Shown here in pieces: positions 1 through 10,070 of a DNA stretch of 21,844 bases. The stretch comes from Bondarzewia mesenterica. Its lineage: Eukaryota; Basidiomycota; Agaricomycetes; Russulales; Bondarzewiaceae. The stretch covers positions 1-21,844 of the forward strand of contig SGPL01000547.1 of NCBI GenBank assembly GCA_004802705.1. Direction: 5' to 3'. Each line of letters starts with the position of its first letter. The first letter of the stretch is position 1. Below the pieces are notes generated by a model. It saw only the letters and a program-made list of their open reading frames with translations. It was not told the origin of the DNA and ran no database searches. Made by a program: the position numbers and the translations under genes.

Positions 1-60
1 AACGCGCATGTCAGAAAAGGAGCGGGCGAATGGGAGGGGGAGAGAGAGACGCGGACGTAC

Positions 61-1660
61 CTGCGCCCCAGCCGAGGAACGCGAACGCGCCCCGCTTGTC
101 CTCCTGCCGGCCCTGCGCGTACCGCGTCGGGTCGAACACCTCCGGGTCCGTGTACACCTCCGGGTCCATGTGCACGTCCGCGATGAGGTACGTCAAAAAC
201 GCGCCCTTGGGCACGACGTCCGCGCCGATCTTGAGGTCCGTGTCGACGTTGCGCCGCAGCGGCGCGCCGCTGACGATGAGCCGGAGGACTTCGCGGATGA
301 CGCTGTCGACGACGGGGAGGCTGGACTCCCACTCGGACAGGGCGATGGAGGCGAGGCGCGCGTGCATCGGGAGCGCGGCGTCGGTGTCTTTGGAGAGGAG
401 GGACAGGATCTCGGATTTGGCTTTTTGGCGCCATTCTGGGTAGATGCCGAGATAGAGGATGGTCCAGCAGGCTGTGGGGAGAGATGAGTGTCCGGCGAGG
501 CTTGGGGACGGGACCGAACGAGACACGTACAGATCATGCCGGTGTTGGCTTGTCCAGCGGTGATGACCCCGAGGAGGAACTGCGATCGGGTGAGATGGAA
601 GTGGGAGACGGGCGAAGAGGCGACTGACCTCGATGATCAGTTCGTTGGAATACCCGTGGCCGAGCATGACGTCGATCGCGTCGGAGCTCGGCACGTCGGC
701 GTGTCTCCGTAGCTCGACGAACTTGTTGAGCAGGTCGAAGAGACGCTTCGTCGCCGCGGTCTTTCTCTTCTTCGAGGGGGACGGCAACCACGGGAGCAGG
801 AGCGAGGTCGCGTTCGAGTTGCGCTCCAGCTGGTCGAAATCGACGCGGACGCTGTCGACCGCCTGTTCGTCCTCGGACAGCTCGCGACAGGAAGCGAGGC
901 GGATGGTCATCTGGAAGACGATCTGGCGGTCCGAAAAGCAACATTCAACGTGCACGTGAAAATGAAGGCTGCTTTAGTTCTGCTCACGGAAAATATCTTG
1001 TCGAAAAGGTCGACTTGGCCCTCGTGACCCCAGCCCACCATGCGCGCGTTGATGTCATTATACAAGTCAGGAAGCACTGCCGAAAGAAGTCAACACGAGT
1101 GAGACGCCGTGATGCAATGGAGCTTACGCGCTGTCAACCTGTCCTTGGTGAGCAGTTGAAGAGCGTGCTTGGAGAACCAGGTCATGTCACCCCGGTTCTC
1201 GCTGCGGATATCGAGGTCCTCGAGCTCTGGTGCCTGGGCAAAGAAGTGGATTTCAGCGCCAGACGGCGAAGACCGATTTGGATGCTCACCCCGCCCCTGA
1301 GGATCCTGTAGCCCTCGGTGAAATCGAGCGAGCGCTCGGAGAAGAACGCCTTCCTCGCTTCCTCGCCACGCACGGCGACGACTTTGTGCTGACAGAAATC
1401 CCGTCGCTCAGCCTGACGCGCCCGCGCGCACGAGGTCGAACACTCACACCCAAGATCCCGAATTCGACGAGCCTGTTTCCGGCACTCTGCCGGAAATGCC
1501 GGAGGATGAAGTCGTACCGCTTCTCGAAGAAATCCCAAGCGTTGAAGATGGAGAATCGGGACAGAGGGACGAGGTAGACGATGGAGGTGAGGAGACACAG
1601 GAAAAGAACGGCAGCTCTCAGGGACTCGACGAGCTCCTCGCTTTGGAGTGTCACGAACAT
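61..1660 (-). CDS. Cytochrome P450 monooxygenase, 3' end missing
   Basis: Haem-thiolate monooxygenase, expected in the ER membrane. Seven exons are visible on the minus strand: 1448-1660, 1290-1388, 1128-1233, 988-1076, 629-922, 531-579 and 61-471 (about 420 aa). All joins keep frame. The ATG at 1660 is followed by a hydrophobic anchor (residues about 15-33), then the substrate-side motif FTEGYRILRGG. The I-helix reads FLLGVITAGQANTG (268-281). The K-helix ExxR is E344-VL-R347, and FDPTRY follows. The sequence stops at FLGWGAG, just before the haem-binding Cys. A GT donor at 60 opens an intron with no acceptor before base 1, so the Cys exon is outside the window. It resembles the many basidiomycete P450s with loose '6A1-like' labels; the substrate cannot be inferred. 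A weak TATA-like TATA lies at 1783-1786 and a stronger TATAAAAA at 1968-1975. Family call sure; subfamily unknown. Confidence 0.93.
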
Positions 1661-1967
1661 CCTGTATGTCGGTCAGTTGTTTCTCCGCGGGTGACGACAC
1701 GCGCAGAGACCGACCTGTTGATCACTGGCAGGACGAGGCGCTCGTAGACAGAGCTACGCATAGGAGGGCTAAGGCAGGTAGGTATATGAGGGTCGGCGAA
1801 AAGGAGGCTCCTGAGACTGGAGAGCAAGGAATGGAGGGGATAAAGGGGGTAGCATGCGTGTCCGCGTCTTATACCGCGCAGCTCGCGGTCCGCAGGACTA
1901 TAATAACCAAATATGAGTGCTTCGCAGACCCAGAAGACAAATCGGGTGTCCCCACGCACATCTAAAC

Positions 1968-1975
1968 TTTTTATA
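1968..1975 (-). promoter_or_regulatory. TATA-like box upstream of the P450
   Basis: TATAAAAA on the minus strand, about 310 bases before the P450 ATG at 1660. The distance would need a long or intron-containing 5' UTR, so assignment to this gene is tentative. Confidence 0.3.
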
Positions 1976-2400
1976 GCCGAGCGCTCAGGATCTGTGATCC
2001 AGTGTCGCCCTCCCGAAAATCTGCGCAAACGACCGGGATCCGGGGGTGAGCACAGCGCGGTCGACGCGAGAGTCATCTGAAGGAAAGTCACTGCTTGCTT
2101 CCTCGAAAACAAGCACCGCTGCGTGCTCCGTGGAATATCTTCTTTATTTGATGTCGCGCGAATTCACGAACGGCTGTGAGAAGGAAGAGTGGTGGTGGAT
2201 CGAAGACCTGCTCGTTGCGGCTGCACGGCCGGGCGCCGCGGCGATGCAAGTCGGCATTCTGACTCAGCGCGCGCGATGACTTTTTTTCTGAACAAACTTT
2301 ACAACTTCCCGCCTGCATCCCACTAGCACCACGGTACTTTGACAACGTCCTGCTTTTGACCTAGTGCTGCCGTCCATTTCCGTGTTCATGTGGTCGCGTC

Positions 2401-2565
2401 ATGGATGGCAGCAGCCCATGGCGCGCGGAGATCCTCGCCAGGATTTTAGGGAATGCGTTGACCAAAACGCAGGGACTCGACGACACTTCCTACACAGATC
2501 TGCCGGATGTCGGCGCGATGTCCACTGCTCTCAGACCCTGTCACCCATCATCGACCTCCCTTTGA
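2401..2565 (+). CDS. Weak candidate small ORF or first exon, 54 aa
   Basis: ATG at 2401 opens a 54-codon frame ending in TGA at 2563-2565. The start, MDGSSPWRAEILARILGNAL, has a balanced composition with an amphipathic helix-like stretch, unlike the Arg/Pro-rich shadow frames around it. The frame stays open beyond the TGA for a further stretch, so it could be a first exon whose splice site I did not identify, or chance. No family recognised. Held as a possibility only. Confidence 0.15.
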   Translation: MDGSSPWRAEILARILGNALTKTQGLDDTSYTDLPDVGAMSTALRPCHPSSTSL

Positions 2566-3348
2566 CTGGACCCGCGGGACACCACTCCACTGGACGAAGC
2601 GTCACACATGCTCGTACGCGGACCTGGCCATCCCCATCCTTTTCGTTTACTCCGAGTTGCACGCCCCATGATGGCTGGGACCTCGCTTTGCCCCTGCTCG
2701 ACGCGTCGGAAGGAACGTTACGACAGCGATGGACTTTCGAATGTTGTTTTTGAATTGCAAATGTCATCTGGTCCGCTTGGCGGTGCGCCCACTGTTGGGG
2801 ACGCATCCTCGAAAGGGCGACGCCGCTGTTGCAATGGATGGCAGTGCTTCCAGCCCCTTGACTCGCGGCGCGAGAGTCTCGGGGTGGACTGCGGCTTCGG
2901 GGATGTACCCCCGGAGACGTCGTCCCACCAAGCTTTGGTGTTGTGAAGTCTTGGGGCTTGGCACATCATGACGGTATGCCAACCCCCGTTCGATCTCTGC
3001 TGACGACCAGCCTTTCATGTCCTCTCAGTTTAGACCTTGTCAGTGAATGACATCGGCTGCATCGGCTGACTCGGTGAACGTTGGCGCCGGCGGCAACAGG
3101 CTATCGACGAAGCTTCGAACACCGATGTTGCCGCGCATGAGATCACGGCGGGGAGGGGGCGAAAGCTTAGATCGGGGAGATTCAGTGCGGCCGTGTCAGA
3201 GCCTAGCATTGCACGCGAGTGTCCATTTGACACACACCGGACGCAGACTCACCAGCCCTTTCTACACGTGTTCTCATCGCAGATAGGCTATTTTTTTGCT
3301 CGCGCTCCCTGATCTACTTTGCAGTCATCACCGATCTCTCGCTGGGAT

Positions 3349-3651
3349 TCATTTCCGTCGACAATATACTCTGAAACCACCTGCCAGGTCTTCCACTCCA
3401 CTCCGCGTCGTGAACTTGACGCTTGAAGATGCTCGCCGGTCTAGAATCCGGTTATATTCGTCGCGAGGGTGCCGGAGATCGACCGGTGGGGGAGGTGACG
3501 CTGGTGACGGCGGTGGCTGTTTTCCTTCTTTGACAGCGTCAGACCTGCCCGGGCCGGGATGGTTCGCATCCCCATGCTTTCGAAGTTCATCTGCGACCTT
3601 ACATTTCAAAACCTTTGCGAGTCCACCACGAGGGACCCAGTCACAGCGCAC
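3349..3651 (-). CDS. Weak candidate coding segment, Pro-rich
   Basis: An open minus-strand frame of 100 codons without an ATG at its upstream end. It contains a Pro-rich tract (PPPSPASPPPPVDLRHPRDE) followed by a charged segment ending at TAA. Without an ATG it could only be an internal or last exon. A minus-strand ATATAT-like TATA motif lies about 90 bases upstream at 3742-3747. I cannot link it to other exons with confidence, and a spurious open frame in GC-rich DNA is equally likely. Confidence 0.15.
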   Translation of the reverse strand: MRCDWVPRGGLAKVLKCKVADELRKHGDANHPGPGRSDAVKEGKQPPPSPASPPPPVDLRHPRDEYNRILDRRASSSVKFTTRSGVEDLAGGFRVYCRRK

Positions 3652-4478
3652 TCACACAGACGATAAACCCAGTGCGACGGAGCGCGTGGTAACGGTGCAT
3701 CACAACGTACGATAGACATAGACAAAGGTGAGACAATCCATCTATATACTGACACGCACCCGTCGGTGGGAGCAGGCACCCCGCGGAGATCGACGAACAC
3801 GGCGCGCACGTAGTCTCCGTAGCGACCCGCACAGAAGACAAGTCGTTCCAGGCACGCACGCGATGCGCCGAGGACGAATTGTCGAAGGAAATGAAAGGAA
3901 AGGGAAAGAGAGAGATCAAACTCATCAATCAAAGGAGAATCGGAACAAAAAGAGACGCATAACGTCCCCTTCGCGCTCAATAACCATCCTTGCCATTGCA
4001 ACCTGCCCCATCCGCCCAAACCGCAACGTTACGTTCAACTCTCACTCGCACCACCCCCTCCTCGCACCCCGCTCCCCGACAGCCTGCCCGCGCAAACGAT
4101 TCCGCTGACGATGCATGATGCTTCGTACCGTGTCCTTGCGCAGGAAAAACCTGTACCGCACGTCAAGCACTCAAAGCCCCGCCCCCGCACCACGACGCGT
4201 CTCCGTCGAAGTTTCGATCTTCGCTCGAGCTCACGGCGCGAGGGAGTCCTGCCGAACGATGAGGTGTCAGTGACGCAGCCGCGGTTGCAGTGACAGTCAA
4301 AGGATCATCGATCAACTTACGATGGCGGTTGAGTCACAGGAGGNGTCGANCGGTANATTCGGCAGGNGACGTNGGTGAGNTGGACATCGGAAAAGGTGGG
4401 TGAGTCGAGTNGAGCAGTGGAGGGTTTCGNGGTGGGTGTCAAATTGATCAAAGACGATCGACGGTCGGTTGGGTCGTG

Positions 4479-4484
4479 TTTATT
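4479..4484 (-). promoter_or_regulatory. Polyadenylation-signal-like AATAAA
   Basis: AATAAA on the minus strand, about 165 bases beyond the TGA (4649-4651) of the unrecognised gene at 4649-6020. The position suits the 3' UTR end of that gene. Fungal poly(A) signals are loose, so this is supportive rather than decisive. Confidence 0.35.
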
Positions 4485-4648
4485 CGCCCGTCGGCAGGGC
4501 GCGTNGGCCCTTCTTCTTTTTGTTCTCTTCGTTNTTTTGTTTAGACAACCACGACGACGCGCNAACNNCGACTCCCNAGCCTCACATTCAGGCCGCGATG
4601 CCGCGANGAGGTGGTCCGGGCGTGNTGGCCAGGAGAGTATGGCCAGAT

Positions 4649-6020
4649 TCACCTTGCGTGCTGCCTCGGAGGCTCGCGCGCGTCGTGTGGCATGAGGCGC
4701 GNCATTTCGCTTGCTGCGNNNTCNTCGGTTTTGGGGAAGCGTCCGCAGCNCGTGGCATCTCTGNTGAGAGAAGCTGCAGAGCCGAGGGGAGCGNCAGATT
4801 CGAGACATGCCGATGATCCTACTGTACTTACATGCCAGCACTCGAGGTCCTTCTTTCCCCGGTACCTCGATCTTCGCTCCACGTATCATACATTGACCAA
4901 TCGCGATTTTACGGACGAACGGCTTNTCGTTCGTNCAGGGCACTGATACACCACTGACAGGACGGGNCCCTCCCTTTTGTGTCAGNTCATCCTGACAACT
5001 TGTTCTTCTTNGTCGTTNNAAACAGTCCGTCCGCCGTCCAACCTTGAAGCATCCCGCGCTTTCTCTGAAGATTGATTGATTGTGGTTAGTGANGAGCGNA
5101 NGTCTCACGTAGGCTTGTGGCTGGGANACACACGGTGTCAGGACCANNNANGCGAACTTNGNCNGNGTCGGTCGATCCCTCGAGTGCCNTNGNTAGTTGC
5201 TCTGATGATGNATTCGTTTTTTCGCCTTTTTTGTGTCNANGTNCAAAGCCCTNCNTANCATGGCGAGTTCCTGAACTCGAACCTCGCATTCTGTTTTTGT
5301 TTNGTTTTTTGGGTTGCGCACTCACCGCGGGGACCGAATCAAGGTCGAGCCTCGGCATCCGTCGTAGCGCATCCATACGGATCTGATNGTCGTTCTNCGG
5401 TCGGACGGCTTCGCGACCCTCCGTTNNTTCGAACAGGCCTCCGCAAACGGGAAGAGGGACATAGGTGTCCATATTGGTTCTTAGCCACCGCTCTTTGCTG
5501 TCGACTCTGCTGCCGCCCATTTCATTCATTTTTTTTTTTTCATTTTTTCCCCTTCCTTCCGCATCTTACATACGCNGCNTCTGGTGCCATTTCTGCCGAT
5601 GGCGGGACGTGGACCTCATTTTCTTCCACGAGGGTTGGNATATTGCAGCAAACATCCCCACCATNGATACCTAGAATTTCCAAGATTTCGCGCATGGCAN
5701 CCCAATCTTGTTACATATATCGATGTTGTAGTCTCATCGNCTGCATAGAGAAGGTACTATGACTCCTGCTGAAAACAAATGAACAAGTTCCANAGTCNTT
5801 TCCCCTGGAGTGGTCGAGCCTCNAGATGGCGTTTCGGCTTGCGAACTACAGGACCTTCCTAAACNGGNCACACACNANCNGNCTGTCAGACCCTGACTTT
5901 GGGGATGTCGTCCACGGCGGTCACCACGGTTCTCCACTCTCCACTTGCACGGTTCGAACCTCTCGGACTCGAGTTACGTCCGTCACTGTCGAATGTCTCA
6001 CGCTCACGCGGACTGAACAT
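4649..6020 (-). CDS. Unrecognised multi-exon gene in the N-rich region
   Basis: No single long frame shows this gene; it appears when minus-strand exons are read between splice signals. The ATG at 6020 has an in-frame TAG directly upstream and opens MFSPRERETFDSDGRNSSPR, running to a GT donor at 5897 (exon 5898-6020, 41 codons). Later segments: 5858 to about 5800 (EGPVVRKPKRHLEARPLQGK); about 5694-5574 (AMREILEILGI, then VCCNIPTLVEENEVHVPPSA); 5506-5326 (ERWLRTNMDTYVPLPVCGGL); one ending at 5109 (GPDTVC, PATSL); 5064 to about 5000 (QKARDASRLDGGRTV); about 4955-4832 (KPFVRKIAIGQCMIRGAKIE); and 4773-4649 (CGRFPKT, MPHDAREPPRQHAR, TGA). Several joins are well formed, including 5507-5573, 5065-5108 (with CACTAAC branch site) and 4774-4831. 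Four other boundaries are unresolved, partly because of Ns. Roughly 300 aa, soluble, no signal peptide or membrane segment seen. No family recognised. It lies in tandem downstream of the polo kinase. Confidence 0.6.
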
Positions 6021-6534
6021 CTACATGCCCCCAGATGCGCTATNAGTATCTGCTTCCGCGANTCACTTGGTCCNTCCCCCGGGNGCTCCAATCACGCAGA
6101 ACAACCAGAACTGAATCGCACGACCGCTAGTTGCGTCTGCGATAGCGCAAGAACCTCAACTCATCTGCCGTCCACCTTTCTGACAATAAATTGTATGANA
6201 ATTANGATATCCGGGAATGAAATTTGACGAGATAAAGTAGACGTGTGATCTGCAGATGGATGGCTACCAGAGGGAAAGTGTGATGCGCGCGCACGATTCA
6301 GATGCAGAGAAGANTGATGCAAAGGAGGACCATTATCATAGAGGCATGGACATGGGCATGGGCATACCAAGACCGTCCATCGTGAGGAGACTGAGATGGT
6401 GGAGAAAGAGGTATCGTCGGTGATGAATGCAAGCGCGAAAGCGTTCGTGAATATGCTGCTGGCCAAACCAAAATCTCAGTACTCAGCGGCGCGGCTGCGA
6501 CCTGACGTCGATGCGTGCCCGCTCACACCTCGCC
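6021..6534. other. Intergenic gap between polo kinase and the downstream gene
   Basis: This should contain the polo kinase 3' UTR and the promoter of the 4649-6020 gene, both on the minus strand. I see a small GGGCAT/GGACAT repeat at about 6345-6364 and an AATAAA on the plus strand at about 6185. No supported coding frame. Confidence 0.5.
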
Positions 6535-9353
6535 CTACCGCAAGGAANTCTTTGACGACCTCGCGCTGACCGTCCCAAACCCCTCCAAATCCCCCATCTT
6601 GANGCCCGCCTGCGGTGCCTCTACTGCCTGTAACGCGCTCGCATTCTTGATGGACAACANGACTTCCTTGCAGTACTTGAGCTTATCTACCAGCCGTTGA
6701 TTGAACTTCGCTTGATCTGGCTCCGTGACTGGCGGTAGGAGCGATTGGGCCATGATNTGGCTCAGTGTCCAACGCGTCATCGCGTAATTCTTGTCGATGT
6801 GAGTGACGAGAAGACCTTGCGAGGAGAGAATGATTTTTGAGTGGTCGTAGAAATTGAACTAGGGGTGCAGATCCAGTTAGTGTAAGAGNAAAAAATGCAA
6901 NAAGGTTAGAATCACCTGCAGAGCGTCGTGACTAAACTTGAACACAATGACATGCTTCATCCTCAGATACTTCTGCACAAAATCCATCCCCTTCGTCTTC
7001 CCTAGATCTTCGAANGTGTAGCCATAATCGCCATACAGCCTNTCCATGATGTATCGCTCGAAGTGTTTCAATAAGTATACCTTACTTTTGAGCTCATCAG
7101 GGTACTCCGAGACNGTGTAGTTCTTGCGGACGTANACTGAACCGTGTCGCCGAGAGGAAATATAGTCGAAATGGCTGAANAAAGTTNAACNATNTGATTG
7201 GCGGATCANGAGATCAGGACTCACAGCTTGTCTGGAGACAAAATGACTGTTGTGCTGTCATTGAAATGNACACCGACGGACCCATCGGTAAGAGCATACC
7301 CCATCCCGTATTTGTTGCAGTAGTCAACCCAAGACACAATGAACACTTTCTCNGTAGGCAAGTCGACATCCTCCGCCGGGTCTCGGAACAGCTTCCCTGC
7401 TGCCCTGGCATCGAAAGCAGCGGTCAGAGTCTTCGCAGCTGCGTCGAACCCATTTAATTTGGGACNGCCGGCGGCTTCCGCTAGAAACAAAAAGATCAGC
7501 CTTTGGTTTGTCAATTGCTATAATCGTCGTACCAGAAAACGGATCCTCCTTANNTCGTTCCTGTTCCATCTCCTTGCCCTTCGTGTCCCTTCGCTCAAAT
7601 GGAGGCATATTTTCCTCCTCACTGTTTCCATTCCCAGCTGGAACCATCTGTGCAACAATGCGCGCCTTCTGGCTCGCCAGCTCCTTTTTACGGACTACTT
7701 CTTCCCGATCCACCTCTTCTTCCTCTATGTTTTGCAATGGTCCATGTCGCGCACCACGTGCAGGCGACTTGCCCTCCTTTTGTGCTGTCTGCAACTTCCG
7801 GAGGAGCGACTCACGAGGCGCATTGTTTGGAGCGACGAGAAGCGGCTGGCGTGCAGAGCTCAGGAGCGCCGAGATGGGGCTTCCGGGCTGTACGGCCTTC
7901 TGGAATTCCTTCTCCTGCTGTGCGATGCTTGAGGTCACGCTGTGCCCGCTCCTGTTCTTGCCTTGCGCTCCAGAGGCTGACGGGGCGCTGGGCACAGAAA
8001 TGGTTGTCGGCTGTTCTTGATCCAGCAGCGCGTACTTACGCAGACGGGCGAGATTTGACTGGGAGACAACGCGAGAGATGTGACGAAAGTCTGGTACAGT
8101 CTCACGGGCGCTGCTCGGAATGTACGCAGGGACAATGCCGCGAGTGAAGAAGACGTGATCAACAATTTCGTGGAGCGAAGGACGTTGCTGCGGATCGGGG
8201 GTAAGAATGCCATGCACGAGCTCGCGAACTTCTGACGACACTTGAATTTCAACTGGAAATTCATATTGATTGTCGCGAATCCGCCTAGGACTCAAAGTCA
8301 GTGACAGTTTCAGGTGACACGTAGATGGCATACTTATAAATAGTCTTGACATCTTTCGTTTGGAAAGGAGGCCGCCCGACCACCAAGGTGTAGAGAATCA
8401 CGCCAATCGACCAGGTATCGACCTCGAAGCTGTGGCCGTTAGCCGTGTCGAACAAGACCTCCGGGGCAATGTAGTTGGGTGTACCGCAGATTGTTTTCTT
8501 TCTCTCACCGGGGTTCTCAATGAGGGCCGCAAGGCCGAAGTCGCCAACCTTGATATTCATGTTGCTGTCAAGGAATAGGTTTCCAAGCTTTAGATCGCGA
8601 TGGATGACTTGATGTGTGTGCATGTAGTGGCAGGCACCGATGAGCTGAACCATGAAGAATCGGGATTCAGGTTCGGTGAAGCGCCGCCGTCGACGGAGCA
8701 TGTCCATGAGAGAACCGCTGTGACACAGCTCGAGAGTCATGTATACGTTATCGTCGTCCTCGAAACAGTCACCGAACGATACGATATTCGGATGCTCCAG
8801 CGCGCGGTGAATTTTGATCTCTGCGTAGAGCTAGACGAATATGTCAGGCCAGTGACTAGCGGCATAAAGCGCCAAGGGATCATGATGACGATGGGAGTGG
8901 CGAATGTTCAGGTACGCACCTTGGTCTTCGCCTTCTTTGTCTTCAGGGAGTTCTTCGTCACAACTTTACAAGCATAACGCGCACCCCGGAAGTCTTGAAC
9001 TTCATACACCCTCGCAAAGCCGCCCTACCAGAAAATGAACAAATTGTTACAGCAATACAGGGCTCACTCACCTCGCCCAAGAATCCAGTTCTTCGGAACT
9101 GCATCGCCCTCGACTTATCTACGATGATGGGTGGTGGCGATGGCGGTTGAACCTTCACATTTTGTCGAGGAAGCGGAGGTGACGGCGGCTCAGGGAGTTT
9201 CGCTGGCTCCTGCTGACCCTTCCCTGGTTGTGGACCGGACCCTGCCTGCTGCAGGTTATTAAGAGCATCGGAAAATGGATTTCTACGCGTGGCCGCTGGT
9301 GGTGCCGGTGCAGGTATAGATGGCATGCGAGAGAGCGCGTGGGCGGGCATCAT
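6535..9353 (-). CDS. Polo-like kinase (Plk1/Cdc5/Plo1 type), complete
   Basis: Ser/Thr kinase of mitotic entry, spindle assembly and cytokinesis; it acts at spindle poles, kinetochores and the septum. Seven exons: 9072-9353, 8920-9024, 8334-8830, 7533-8284, 7225-7480, 6916-7174 and 6535-6858; all joins keep frame, giving 824 aa. The ATG at 9353 (followed by a second ATG) has an in-frame TAG upstream. Residues 1-90 are a Pro-rich tail. The kinase domain has the Gly loop ([11 protein letters not shown]), the ACK lysine, HRD with catalytic D208, DFG D226 and the activation-loop T242 in [16 protein letters not shown] long charged linker follows. The polo-box domain keeps the phosphopeptide pocket residues: Trp in [15 protein letters not shown] and the His/Lys pair in YDHSKIIL. 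Thirteen Ns fall in the last four exons without breaking frame. Longer than yeast homologues because of the tail and linker. Very sure of the family. Confidence 0.97.
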
Positions 9354-10070
9354 TACAGTGGCCTAACACCAGTGATGGATATGGTGAGAAGAAATGCGGG
9401 AAAAAGTACCGGAGCCAGTTGAATAACAGAGCGTTGGAGATACGAGAGATTGTGAGTAGACAAACTCTGAAATAATAACGAAAATTGGCCTTGAATGCGA
9501 ATTGCCTGTTGCTCAACGCTTGAAGGATCTTGAAGTAGAAGTCGCCCAGGAAGAAGTCGAACATGCAACACCAGCGTGTTCATTATGTAAACTACACGTG
9601 ATCGTTCCTTCCCCCGTCAGGTGAGCGACGCGTCGCAGATGTGTCACTATGCGATCGAGCAGCAATTGAATTGAACGGGTGAGACCAGCAAAAGCATTTG
9701 GCGAGAAAGAGTCCTGCAGCCTGAAAAGTTCGATAAACGTGTTTCTTTTGGAAGGATCACAGATGCAAGTTGAGTGCAAGCGGACTTGGGTGAGGGCTGA
9801 CCAAGGCGAACCTGCACATCGCCCACCTCGGATGTTGCAAGTAGTAAATGAGTTGTTAGAGCTCCACGTCTTTGTGTCACACCTTGCTTTGTCTCTGCGA
9901 CTCTGGCTTAACGAACAAACACAGAGTCAATTGGTTCCTCTTGCATTTGCAATTTATACATATCGTTGCTAATGATCGAGCATAAATAGTAGTACAAATT
10001 GAAGAGCGGGAGGTGATCGTCGTCCTCGACTATCACGCACCTTCCGCACCTCACATCACCCTTCCCCAAT
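9354..10070. other. Polo kinase upstream region
   Basis: This separates the SDR stop (10071) from the polo kinase ATG, both on the minus strand, so it should hold the kinase promoter and 5' UTR. Minus-strand frames at 9283-9583 and 9513-9779 overlap it; they have no recognisable product and are probably chance or upstream ORFs. A 12-bp perfect palindrome around ACGCGT is listed separately. No clear TATA box seen near the start. Confidence 0.5.
9625..9636. promoter_or_regulatory. Palindromic ACGCGT (MCB-like) element
   Basis: GCGACGCGTCGC is a perfect 12-bp palindrome containing ACGCGT, about 275 bases upstream of the polo kinase ATG. ACGCGT is the MluI cell-cycle box bound by MBF in yeasts. 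Function here is inferred from position only; the 6-mer also occurs elsewhere in this GC-rich window at about the chance rate. Confidence 0.3.

Larger units (their letters stand above)
1661..4648. other. Gene-poor interval, no firmly supported gene
   Basis: Between the P450 start and the end of the unrecognised gene at 4649 there is no open frame that I recognise. Frames here are mostly Arg/Pro/Ser-rich, as expected of GC-rich non-coding DNA. The first few hundred bases must hold the P450 promoter. Two weak coding candidates (2401-2565 plus, 3349-3651 minus) are listed separately. Other signals are a TATATA on the minus strand at 3742-3747 and a consensus GTAAGT donor on the minus strand at 4320. 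The part from 4344 onwards contains scattered Ns. A short or very intron-rich gene could be missed here. Confidence 0.5.
4344..7554. other. Stretch with about 100 scattered single N positions
   Basis: All ambiguous bases of the window lie here, mostly as single Ns inside otherwise clean sequence, never as a long gap. Density is several per cent in 4344-6060. In the last four exons of the polo kinase gene it falls to roughly 13 in 860 nt, while two introns of that gene hold about 7 in 107 nt. Frames are not disturbed, so the Ns stand for single undecided bases. See findings. Confidence 0.9.

Noticed and set aside
1651..2112. Minus-strand frame of 153 codons overlapping the P450 start
   Set aside because: It overlaps the P450 first exon in another frame, has no family-like features, and covers the P450 promoter.
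4260..4382. Minus-strand leader exon with ATG near 4376 and strong GTAAGT donor at 4320
   Set aside because: The ATG frame hits TGA before the donor, and no downstream exons could be linked; kept only as a remark on the gap.
4317..5321. Minus-strand open frame of 334 codons
   Set aside because: Its openness is helped by N-containing codons and it mixes real exon pieces with introns of the 4649-6020 gene; donors, acceptors and frame changes inside it show it is not one protein.
5940..5970. tRNA-like T-arm GGTTCGAACC (also near 20271)
   Set aside because: The T-stem does not pair beyond two bases and no acceptor, D or anticodon arms can be built around either copy.
9283..9583. Hydrophobic minus-strand frames just upstream of polo kinase
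   Set aside because: They overlap the kinase first exon in other frames and carry no recognised motif; at most upstream ORFs in the 5' UTR.
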